This document shows positions 11,580 to 20,699 of a stretch of DNA of 42,958 nt, in pieces. Source of the stretch: Phlebiopsis flavidoalba (lineage: Eukaryota; Basidiomycota; Agaricomycetes; Polyporales; Phanerochaetaceae). Positions within the stretch are counted from its first letter, which is position 1. Each line of letters begins with the position of its first letter. A program made the translations under genes and the position numbers. Location: the NCBI GenBank assembly GCA_035772785.1, contig JAOCPU010000104.1, positions 1 to 42,958 on the forward strand, read 5' to 3'. Below the pieces are notes generated by a model. The model was not told where the DNA came from, made no database searches, and saw only the letters and a program-made list of their open reading frames with translations.

Positions 11580-12965
11580 ATGTTCGGCCCCAAGACCATC
11601 GTTGCTCTCGCTCTCGCTAGCTCTGTTGCACCCACATTCGCCACCCCGTAAGCTATCCTTCTTCATTGGGTTGCCATTCAAACTGACCATCTCGTCAGCA
11701 TCTTCCCCTGGGCGAGCGAGCACCAAGCCCGCGACGACGCTACCCTCGTTGCCCGCGAGCCCGAGCCGTTCGCGCCTGGCAGGATCGGCATCCCTGTTTG
11801 GGATCTCCACACCGCCGCGCGCTGAGCAGTCTGCTCACGGCGCACAGAACGGCCAAAGCTAAGCACGGCCAGCCCAAGCACGGCCACCCCGGCCACAGGC
11901 ACGGTCGCAAGCACGGACACAAGAGGCGGCCGCAAGCACGGGCACAAGGGCCGCAAGCACGGACACAAGCACGGACACAAGGGTCACAAGGCGCACAAGG
12001 CTGTTGCTGAGAAGCAGCAGCACCACGCCCGCGACGAGGTCGAGCTCTACTTGCGCGATCTTCTGCAGGGCTCCCAGGTGCACCGGTACGCGAACTGCTT
12101 CTTACAGAATCGAGTCGTATGTTAATGGGAAATATGCAGCCCTCAACTTCACTTTCCCGCTCCAAGTCGCCCGTGATGTCCCCACGGACGAGTCGGGTGC
12201 CTTTAACCTCGGCAGCATTGTCAAGGGCATCGCGTCTTTCTTGAAGCGCGAGGAGCTCGAGATGCTTGCGCGCGACGTAAGCCCAGAAAGGCCCACTGAC
12301 GAGTCGGGCGCATTCAACTCGGCAGCATCGTCAAGGGCATTGCGTCCTTCCTCAAGCGGCGCGAGGAGGAGATGGAGATGCTCGCCCGTGACGTCCCCAC
12401 CGACGAGTCTGGCGCGTTCAGCCTTGGCAGCATCGTAAAGGGAATCGCGTCTTTCCTCAAGCGTGAGGACCTCGAGATGCTCCGCTCGCGACCTCTCCCA
12501 CCGACGAGTCGGGTGCCTTCAACCTCGGTAGCATTGTCAAGGGCATTGCGTCGTTCCTCAAGCGCGAGGACCGTCGAGATGCTTGCCCGCGACGTCCAAA
12601 CTGACGAGTCCGGTGCTTTCAACCTCGGCAGCCTAGTGAAGGGTGTTCTCTCCGTCCTGAAGCGCGAGGAGTTGGAGATGCTCGCTCGCGATCTCCCCAC
12701 CGACGAGTCCGGCGCATTCAACCTCGGCAGCATTGTCAAGGGCATTGCGTCGTTCCTCAATCGGCGCGAGGACATCGAGATGCTCGCCCGCGATGGCCCA
12801 AACCGACGAGTCCGGCGCATTCAACCTCGGCAGCATTGTGAAGGGTGTCCTTTCCGTCCTCAAGCGCGAGCGAGTTGGAGATGCTTGCTTCGCGATGTCC
12901 CCACCGACGAGTCGGGTGCTTTCAGCCTCGGCAGCCTCGTCAAGGGTATCGCGTCTATCCTCTAG
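11580..12965 (+). CDS. Secreted tandem-repeat precursor 1 (putative Kex2-processed multi-peptide precursor)
   Basis: The start MFGPKTIVALALASSV is a typical signal peptide. Exon 1 ends at 11647 and a 51-nt GT-AG intron (11648-11698) follows. After a pro-region (with GRIGIPVWDLH) comes a stretch of Lys-His-Gly repeats, then AVAEKQQHHARDEVELYLRD and a second short intron (about 12090-12141). The C-terminal two thirds hold eight copies of a unit with consensus EELEMLARDVPTDESGAFN followed by LGSIVKGIASFLKR. Each repeat brings one Lys-Arg, the classical Kex2 site. The last copy ends ...VKGIASIL and stop. The unit is 99 nt, but observed spacings (111, 104, 101, 100, 99, 103, 101 nt) show a frame break in almost every copy. 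Since enolase in the same window is broken the same way, I read these as sequence errors. Peptide release is inference from the sites; no function is known to me. The paralogue lies at 14.7 kb. Confidence 0.7.
12187..12965 (+). repeat. Coding tandem repeat, 8 units of about 99 nt
   Basis: The anchor GACGAGTC(G/C/T)GG starts at 12187, 12298, 12402, 12503, 12603, 12702, 12805 and 12906. Variation between units is mostly synonymous or conservative: SIVKGIASFLKR against SLVKGVLSVLKR, EELEM against EDLEM or EDIEM. This suggests selection at protein level, with exchange between units. Confidence 0.85.
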
Positions 12966-13383
12966 AGCTGTCTGTATTAGAACTGTTGTAGAGAAGGTAT
13001 TTTCTTCGTTGTAGCCAGGTGGTGTATTTTTCAAGTATAGTAAATGAATTGGCTGGTTGAGGACCTCCTTTAATTGCAGTGATTAGTTACAATTTACACG
13101 GGCAACGAGCTCAAGCTCGGGCCGTTTGAGAGCCAAAAGGTATGTTCGGGTTACGTAATCATTCGAATCAGAGACGCGCGGGGAGCGCGTTGGCGCACAG
13201 TGGCTGGTTTCATCGCGACCGCCGCTTTCGAGACTCGATGATGTTTCTCCTCGTAGGTGGCTCTGTGCATATTACTCTAAACGCGACTATGAAAATAGCC
13301 CAAAATTACTGCTGTGAGTTATATAAAGACCATAAGTGCTCAATATTGACTTGGTACTAGGTTGTACCAGTGCCGCATAGCAA

Positions 13384-14215
13384 ATGTCTGTTCAAGTTGC
13401 CAGTCTACTAAGTGCGGGCGGCCCAGACTTCCTTGTCGCCCTACGATTTGAATGTTTATGGGTCACCGGGTAAGATTGGTTTCTTAAGGTGTGTTTTGGA
13501 AACACGTAATCTTACTATAGCTCAAACTGCTCCGATTCGTGATTGCTTACCTTCGGTTAAGCTGTCGCCGGACACCCAAAACTTTGGGCTCGGTCGTTGT
13601 AATTTTCGACCTGCGACACTTCATGCTGGTGTTCCACGAGGTAAAGGTACCGCGAGAGCTATATTTGGAAGCCGTCGCGTCCTACACAATCGTTTTGTCC
13701 GAGCCCGTGGCCCGATTGTCCGCGTCGGCCGTGACTCAGGGGTTGGTTATCAAAGTCGTTGTAAGTCTCGGACGCCGCCAACTGTCATCCGTCTCATTAC
13801 CATCGCGCACGACACTGAAACTTGCGCGTAGGCCGTGATGTTCGCGACATGCTCTCGTGGATACACCCGCCTCCTCGGAAGGCTATTCCTTCACAACTGT
13901 ACAGCTGCTGGATCGTGATGGCATCACCATCTCTCTGTATGTTTGTTGAGAAGACCCTGGACCTCGGGCGTTGTGTGTCCATGTGTTATTGTTAGGAACA
14001 GGTCCTTTCTGCCAAGTGAATCCTCCAAGCCAACCACTCGTCCACTCCCTACGCACTTCATTGACCTCCTGAAGGCCAATATCCAAGACTCCCTCCCAGG
14101 CTATCGCTTTCACATCATCCGGTCGCGTTCGCGTCAAATTCTGGCGGCTGGACTTTCATCATCCAGATCAGATGGACTTCAAGGGTCGCACGGCTGTAAC
14201 AGAACCATTACGTTA
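13384..14215 (+). CDS. Unrecognised multi-exon gene between the two repeat precursors
   Basis: A likely first exon starts at ATG 13384 (MSVQVASLLSAGGPDFLVAL) and ends at a GTAAGA donor (13470). A 51-nt intron to CTATAG (13520) follows. The next exon stays open to about 13838 and is protein-like: LGSVVVIFDLRHFMLVF, then VASYTIVLSEPVARLS. Further right, SSEGYSFTTVQLLDRDGI (about 13875-13930) lies in another frame before a GTATGT donor. After an acceptor TTAG near 13993 comes more coding-like sequence ending around VRVKFWRLDFHHPDQMDF (about 14125-14180). The exon 1 to exon 2 junction does not keep frame, probably through an indel. No family recognised. Its position between two paralogous precursor genes makes it a candidate partner, but that is only context. 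Confidence 0.35.
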
Positions 14216-14401
14216 ATAGACCAAGTAGTCATTGCTTGCGGCATAATGGTGGGATGTGTGGGCAGTGCCCGTTTCACGTTTGGACTCAGCCCGCAATCTG
14301 TCATATTGATCAAGATGAGTTTATCGAGCTACCCAGCCACAACGCGGGCGAAATGTGCAGCCCGCACATCACGCGGGTCACTCCCATGGATCGAACCCAA
14401 G

Positions 14402-14409
14402 TATAAAAG
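14402..14409 (+). promoter_or_regulatory. TATA box of repeat-precursor gene 2
   Basis: TATAAAAG lies upstream of a leader that contains the same CCAAGTTCGGGTGC block and intron as gene 1. The sequence between the box and the leader (TAGTTTCCTC, pyrimidine-rich) is also similar in both genes. Confidence 0.65.
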
Positions 14410-14510
14410 CAAGGAGAACACACCCGAGTACCTCAGCTTGCCTTAGTTTCCTCGTCAACTTTAGGGCCACTTCTCTTCTCTCTTCTTTCCAAGTTCGGGT
14501 GCCGGTCTGT

Positions 14511-14601
14511 GTGAGTATACTAACTACAACTCTTCCTTTGTTGTTTTTTTTTTTTTTTTTTTTTTTTGTAGAACTGTGACTGGACAATCATCGTCTCGTA
14601 G
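14511..14601 (+). other. 5'UTR intron of repeat-precursor gene 2
   Basis: GTGAGT at 14511 and TCGTAG ending at 14601 give a 91-nt intron. It is longer than in gene 1, partly because it holds an uninterrupted T run of more than 20 bases (about 14546-14567). The exonic flanks match those of gene 1. The homopolymer length is likely to be unreliable. Confidence 0.6.
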
Positions 14602-14723
14602 CCCGTCTTGTTTTAATTTGTTCACCACTTTATCTATTATCAACTTTTACGACCCTCCTTCCTTTCCTTTAACGACTTACGATCTCCCTCTATCCTCTCT
14701 CACTACCCAAATTACTACTCAAG

Positions 14724-16477
14724 ATGTACGGAAAGGTTGTCATTAGCCTCGCTCTCGCCGCCGCTGTGGCCCCTGCCATGTGCTACCCGTAAGTATCATG
14801 CCCGAATCATGCGAGCACCCAGATGTTGACAGAATACCTGGATCACAGCGCGACTCCCCTACGTTACTCGTGAAAGAGCAGGCTCTGATTGCCCGTCAGT
14901 TGTCCGGCACCCCGTAAGGCAGCTATTCGATTTTGACTCACTGTGATTAACTCACGTACAATCTGCAGGGGTGACTTCCACGGCCTTCGCACCACTATCG
15001 GCATCCCCGTCTTCAACGGCCACATCTTGCCCGTTGAGCCCTCCGCCTTCATTGGAAGACCTCGAAGTCCCGCGAGGGGACAACCCGAAGAAGGCCCAAC
15101 GGACACAAGTGGCGGCCGCAAGCACGGACACACAAGCATGGCCGCAAGCACGGACAGCAAGCACGGACACAAGGGCCACAAGGGCCACAAGGGCGCTCCG
15201 TCGCGAACAAGCAGAACCACGCCAGCGACGTCGTTGACCTCGCCCAGCGCCGCATCCTGTTCGAGAACTCTGGGCTCCATGTGTACGTTCCCAGCTTTCT
15301 AATCATCGGATAACACGAAAATTGACGATGATTAATATAGCACCCACCGTGATCAATGCCCGCGACATCGACCAGTCTGGCGCGTTCAACCTGTTGAAGG
15401 GCCCTCAGAGGTGCTCTGAACAGGCGTCGAATTCAAGCGCGAGGAGCTCCGACGAGATGCTCGCGGACCCGCGACGTGTCTGAACGACACGAGTCCGGCG
15501 CGTTCATACATCGGCAGCCTCATCAAGGGTGTCCCTCTCTGTTCTCAGCGCGAGGACATTGAGATGCTCGCCCGCGACGTCCCCACCGACGATGTCTGGC
15601 GCATTCAGCATCGGATATTTAAGCCTTATCAAGGGCGTCCTGTCCGTCCTCAAGCGCGAGGACCTCGAGATGCTCGCTCGCGACGTTCCCACCGACGAGC
15701 CTCCGGTGCCTTCAACCTCGGCGGTCTCATCAAGGGCGTCCTTTCTTTCCTCAAGCGCGAGGATATGGAACTCCTTGCCCGCGATGTTGACCAGTCCGGT
15801 GCTTTCAACTTCGGTAGCCTCGTCAAGGGCCTCTTGTCTGTCCTCAAGCGCGAGGACATCGAGATGCTGGCTCGCGACCTCCCACCCTGATGAGTCTGGT
15901 GCCTTCAACCTCGGCGGTCTCATCAAGGGTGTCTTTCCTTCCTCAAGCGCCGAGGACATGGAGCTCCTTGCCCGTGACGTCGACCAGTCCGGTGCCTTCA
16001 ACCTCGGCGGTCTCATCAAGGGCTTCCTCTCCGTTCTCAAGCGGGTAGGACATCGAGATGCTCGCCCGCGACGTCGACCAGTCCTGGTTGCATTCAACTT
16101 CGGCAACCTCATCAAGGGCGTCCTCTCCGTTCTCAAAGCGCGAGGATATCGAGATGTTGGCCCGCGACGTCGACCAGTCCGGTGCTTTCAGCATTGGTAG
16201 CCTCTTCAAGGGTCTCCTGTCCGTTCTCAAGCGCGAGGACATTGAGATGCTCGCTCGCGATGTCCCCACCGACGAGTCTGGTGCCTTCAAACCTCATCGG
16301 GCGCACCGCGGTCTCATCAAGGGTGTTCTCTCCGTTCTCAAGCGCGAGGACATCGAGATGCTCGCTCGCGATGTCTCCGCTGACCAGTCCGGTGCTTTCA
16401 ACTTCGGCAACCTCATCAAGGGTGTCCTCTCTGTCCTCAAGCGCGAGGAGCTCGAGATGCTCGCCCGCTCGCTCTAA
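14724..16477 (+). CDS. Secreted tandem-repeat precursor 2 (putative Kex2-processed multi-peptide precursor)
   Basis: The ATG at 14724 opens a signal peptide (MYGKVVISLALAAAVAPAMC). Short introns follow at 14789-14832 and 14914-14968, both after a CCC/CCCC end as in gene 1. Exon 3 has GIPVFNGHILPVEP, a Lys-His-Gly block (GHKGHKGHKG), and SVANKQNHASDVVDLAQRR, each alignable to gene 1. A fourth intron (about 15285-15339) precedes eleven repeat units. Two forms are intermixed: ...LARDVPTDESGAFN... and a shorter ...LARDVDQSGAFN..., each followed by (F/L)G(S/G/N)L(I/V)KG(V/L)LSVLKR. The final unit ends EELEMLARSL and stop. Frame breaks are frequent, yet every unit remains readable in some frame. 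Processing at Lys-Arg would release 31-33-residue peptides beginning Glu-Asp or Glu-Glu. Function unknown. Confidence 0.7.
15366..16474 (+). repeat. Coding tandem repeat, 11 units of about 93-99 nt
   Basis: SGAF-type anchors occur near 15377, 15493, 15593, 15703, 15796, 15895, 15988, 16081, 16178, 16277 and 16396. Units lacking the Pro-Thr pair (DVDQSGAF) are six bases shorter than those with DVPTDESGAF. The two forms tend to alternate in the left half. Nucleotide similarity to the array of gene 1 is obvious by eye, which supports a common origin. Confidence 0.85.
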
Positions 16478-16966
16478 GATCTTCGGCCCTGGTGAGAGCA
16501 ATTCATCCACGATACGTTGCCGTCAAATACTTACGCACCCCCTTCAGACGCGATGCGATCTTTTCCAACTTTGTGGTGCATGATTTATACTCTTCGGAGA
16601 TTAAGTGGTGATTGAATGGTTTATAGTTGATAGTTTTTTGTTTTCTGGTGAAACACATTAATGATGAATAAGAAGTACTCGGCTTGCTGAGGAGCTCATT
16701 TATGATAAATCACCAGTGTGAATGACTGTCGCATTGATTCGAGTCGATGAGAAGGCAACCGTTACGAGCAAAACGAATACTTCACCTGCCATCGTGCGTG
16801 GACCAAGGGACTTGTAAGTATGGGCGTATCATTTCACTTACACTGAACAATAGCCTCCAAGCAAAATCTCGACTTTGGAGCTCATCGCACACTGTGCTTC
16901 CTCTTCCCAGCATGCGACGACATAAGCAGTGAAAGAGTCTGCTAGAGCATCTGTTGCTTTTCTCGC
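16478..16966. other. Intergenic, 3' flank of repeat-precursor gene 2
   Basis: Contains the likely 3'UTR of gene 2, with AT-rich sequence around 16600-16720. No coding or repeat signal beyond that. Confidence 0.4.
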
Positions 16967-18630
16967 CGGGTCAGGCCCGATGACGTAGGAGCTGCAGGAA
17001 GCACGCTCCAAGAAAGGCAAGTGCTATCTACTTTGGGACCGGCGTCTGCCGTGGAGGCTGGCTTCGGGGACGCATAAAAACGAACCAGGTTGCTTTCAAA
17101 CCTCCTCACCCTCTCCCCTCATGCGCTGACCATCTCGACCACAGTATTCCAGGATCTCGACACCATCTCGTGCCACACCGACAAGCACATACGCTATGAT
17201 CAAGTCCTTCCACTCGTGCAACGTTCCTGACTGCAGCGCGGTCACCCCTGCATCGCCGTCTTCCCCTCGTGTCCGACCGTAGGACCCGGGCACCGCACTG
17301 CGGCACATGGTAAAGTAGCATGCTCTACTCTTCTCTCGTTGTGGATATTCGGTTTAGGACCCGGGAGGTTGTTGGCGATGGGTTGTCTTGAGTCGTGGCC
17401 AAGGCTTGCCATTGCTGGGGGGGGGGAACCACTTCTATGCCGTGAGCACAGTCTAAGGTCCTTGAAGCGACACGACACGGACGACGAACGGTGACACCCG
17501 CACGCCTGCACGAGGAAGCCGACCACGGCCAGCCGCACTCACCACACGCGCAACGCGCATGACCAACGATGAGCAACATGGTTAGCACGCCCACAGGGGG
17601 AGCATCCTCGGGCAGTGGGACTACACGGTGACTGAGACCAGCTCGCTTTGGGACCGCCCCTTCGGGGAAGGGGGGTTGTAGAGCCCACCGAGCCAGGCGG
17701 CGGCCCGTCCAGTCCGCGCGCGTAAGGCAAGGCCGGGCGGATTCAACGATGTTCCCTACCATCCTCGTGTGGGTGTTGGCGTCCAACATTGAAGCCTAGT
17801 CTTTGGGTGCGTGTCGGTTACTCTCTCTGTACCAGTGCTGTCTAACCCTTGCCCATCGCGCAGTTGCTTCAAGCTCAAGACCTCTGAGGCACGACTTCTT
17901 GGGTGGTTATGTCTTTTCTTGTTTTCTTTCCTTGTTCCGTGTTTTCCGCGACTTTCGTCGTGTTTTCTCTACTTCTCCTGTCTGGGGACGGCGCAAGATC
18001 AACTCGATGACTTGGGAACATGGACGGCGCAGGCGCAAACATCGACTTGGAAACTGGACTCGGACAACATAGACCTTGACCATTCTGGAGTTTCTAGTGC
18101 ATTTGTGTTGTTTGGTTCGTGGTCCCTAGGCGAGTTGTGTTAGGGATCAGTTGTACAGATGAGTCCGCTTTCATTAATGTCCAGGCGATCATACGCTGAA
18201 CGAGCCTATATTCAGAGACGGTGTTCGGTGTTGGAGTTCTGCAACCAAACCCCGTCCCAACGATCCGTCCTTCAATCTCCTATCTGTTGATTGTGGCCAA
18301 TCCAAGGTGAGACATCTTTTCGCTCGACGTGTATCTTGTCGATTTCGGTATTCGGCTCTTGCCTACGTGTGGCGCCGCTCCCATGGCTGCAGGGGTCGAG
18401 GGGGGGGGGGGGGGGGTGGGCCGGTCTCTTTCTCGTTCTTCGACTGAAATTCGGTTGTATTTCTGGAGTCTTGCTTTCGTTGACGCCTGCGGTCTTCATC
18501 TGTGTGTATGTTTGTGTTTCCGCGCTTAGCACATATCCTGTCGGGCCTCACGCTCTTGTACTACGTCTTTTTGCGAAACCAACGCCAGTGACGGCGCCCC
18601 TTTACTCGGAAACCCTCTCGTCTGACTCGA
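16967..18630 (+). repeat. Direct duplication, copy A
   Basis: Matches copy B, which begins 2.09 kb further right, in the same order and orientation. Shared blocks include TGCCGTGGAGGCTGGCTTCG (17047), a TATA-like ATAAAAACGAACCAGG (17077), CCATTGCTGGGG (17409), and a block of about 130 bp before and across GATGTTCCCTACCATCCTCG (17749) that is nearly identical. Other blocks are a pyrimidine-rich segment near 17930, CAGATGAGTC near 18157, and CCTTTACTCGGAAACC near 18599. Copy A has about 200 extra bases near 18250-18500, including a long G run (about 18400-18416). No frame is conserved in both copies throughout. The unit may be a duplicated untranslated locus, a long-terminal-repeat-like sequence or a decayed gene. 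Confidence 0.6.
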
Positions 18631-19053
18631 GCGCGTGCGACGTCCATTGTCTCCCCTTTGCATCCGGTCTCGTCCTCACACATAATGCAGTTGTCATCAA
18701 TCAGATTATGCACTAGGTATTCTACCGCCGCACGGTCTGCAATGCTATCCTTTTCGTGGTTCTTTATTTCATTGCATGAGTATGGTGGGTATCAGTGTGC
18801 CACAGCCGGAGCTGTCTGCGTACAGGAAAAGCGTCGTAACGGGATCGAGTCCCGACTTGGACTCGACGAAACCGTTGTCTGACGGCTGGATGGTTTTCAG
18901 GAACAAATCCGAGTCCCTCCGGTGAAGAAAGGGATCAAGTTGGTGTGCGACTAGTTCTCCCACACAATCCACTCTGTCAACATAAAATGGCCATGGGATG
19001 GAGCTCGAGCTGTATGATATTCCACTGCTAGGTCAGCCTCTCCGGATTTCTTG
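18631..19053. other. Spacer between the duplicated units
   Basis: About 420 bp without recognisable coding sequence. I looked for a tRNA-complementary primer site next to copy A and for a purine tract before copy B, which an LTR pair would need. I cannot point to either with any certainty. Confidence 0.35.
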
Positions 19054-20525
19054 CTGAGTCGGCCCGACGACGTAGTGGCGGCGGGAAGCCCATCCAAAAA
19101 AGGCAGGTGGCTGCCCGCTTTTGGCTCGGCGTTCTGCCGTGGAGGCTGGCTTCGGGGTTACGATAAAACGAACCAGGCTGCCGTCAACTCCCCTCACTCT
19201 CTTTCGCTCCCCTCCCACCACCACATCCCCGCAGCTGCCGGTGACGCTACAACGACGCGCGATACCCTCAAGGCGCACCCACGGACCTCAAGCACCACGG
19301 ACTCGCATCGCCATCCCCCTGTGTGTGCCGACTAGTTGGATGCTGCGTACTGCGGCATGTGGTATAGTATCTAACCGTCATAGTTTATAGGTTTCCATCC
19401 ACGAGTCGGTCGCCCTCCGTCCCAGCCACCTCTTTGTTCGAGTCCGTTGTTGTTTGTAGATACCTGGTTTCGAGTTCGGTTGGATTCGTCGGTGGTGATG
19501 AGTTTCCTGAGTCGAGGCCAAAGTCTGGCCATTGCTGGGGGGGAACCACTACTACTACGCGACCGTGAGCAGCGGCCCTTGAAGCGATACAAGACGACGG
19601 CGACACCAGCGCGCCTGCACGAGGAAGAGCCGACCCGGCCAGCCGCACGCACTCACACCACACGCGCAGATGACCACCGGCAAGCAACGGTCAGCACGAC
19701 CACAGGAGGAGCATCCTCGCGGCAGTGGGACTACGGTGACTGAGAGACAGCTCGTGTCGGGACCGCCCCCTCGGAAGGGGGGTTTGTAGAGCCCACCGAG
19801 CCAGGCGGCGGCCGTCCAGTCCGCGCGCGTTAGGCAAGGCTGGGCGGATTCAACGATGTTCCCTACCATCCTCGTGTGGGCGTTGGCTCCAACATTGAAG
19901 CCTAGTCTTTGGGTACGTGTCGTTACTCTCTCTCTGTCCCAGTACTATAACCAATCTGTACGCATCACGCAGTTGCTTCAAGCTCGGGATATCTGAGGCG
20001 TAATTTCTCGATGTCTTTATTTCTGTTCTCTCGTTGGTCTCGTTTTTTTCCCTTTATTTCCGTCGTGTTCGTTGTCTCTTGTCTAGCGGCACTGTTTCTC
20101 ACTTGTTATCTCCGGAACGGCGCAACATCGACTCGACTTGGAAATATAGACGACGCAACATCAACTCGCCTTGGAGAAATCGACCCGAGTTCTGGAGCCC
20201 CCGGATGATTTCCGTTGTTTCATGGTCCCTAGCTAAGTGAGAGCTAGGGATCTATTATAATTTATGCAGATGAGTCGGCTTTCATCTGTCGTTTATGCGC
20301 TGGACAGCTAACCAGCCTATATCTAGAGAATGGTGTGTGGTGCTGTAAGGTTACCTTCTGTAACGGCTTGACCCCGCGCGCTATTCGTTTGCACATGTTT
20401 GTCCTTCCCGCGCTTCGCACTTGTTGTCTTGTGTTGCCTATCGTCCTCCTGTACACAGGCCTCTCTTGCATAACTCTCGCCATCGCGGCCCACCTTTACT
20501 CAGAACCTCCTCGTGTCCCGCCCTA
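19054..20525 (+). repeat. Direct duplication, copy B
   Basis: Second copy of the unit at 16967-18630, with TATA-like GATAAAACGAACCAGG near 19162 and the near-identical block around GATGTTCCCTACCATCC (about 19856). A 65-codon frame at 20011-20208 has a hydrophobic start (MSLFLFSRWSRFFPFISVVF), and the matching place in copy A also has a short hydrophobic frame (MSFLVFFPCSVFSATFVVF). A small secreted or membrane protein is therefore possible, though the frames diverge after it. The copy ends about 175 bp beyond the enolase stop codon. Confidence 0.6.
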
Positions 20526-20699
20526 TCCGACGTCCCTAGCACGCAAGACACGGCGCACATCCAGAATCGTAAAATGGTCGTATACATTCTATCTAGGTTC
20601 TTTCATTTTGTATAACTACAGCAGCGTACATCGCATTAGTACAATTGTGTCGTGTTGTTGCGCGTATCATCGATCGTCCCTTTTTAGATGCGCTTCTCT

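Noticed and set aside
11580..12965. Calling the repeat-precursor genes pseudogenes because of frame breaks
   Set aside because: The same type of break occurs in enolase and Utp13, while protein-level conservation of the units is kept. Sequence error is simpler.
14380..14400. tRNA-like word GGATCGAACCC
   Set aside because: It lacks the spacing of a T-arm, and no acceptor or anticodon stem can be drawn around it. It sits in the upstream region of the second precursor gene.
12187..16474. CRISPR array or satellite DNA as an explanation of the 99-nt repeats
   Set aside because: The units are contiguous without spacers, code for a conserved peptide with mostly conservative changes, and follow a signal peptide and introns. 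It is a coding repeat in a eukaryote.
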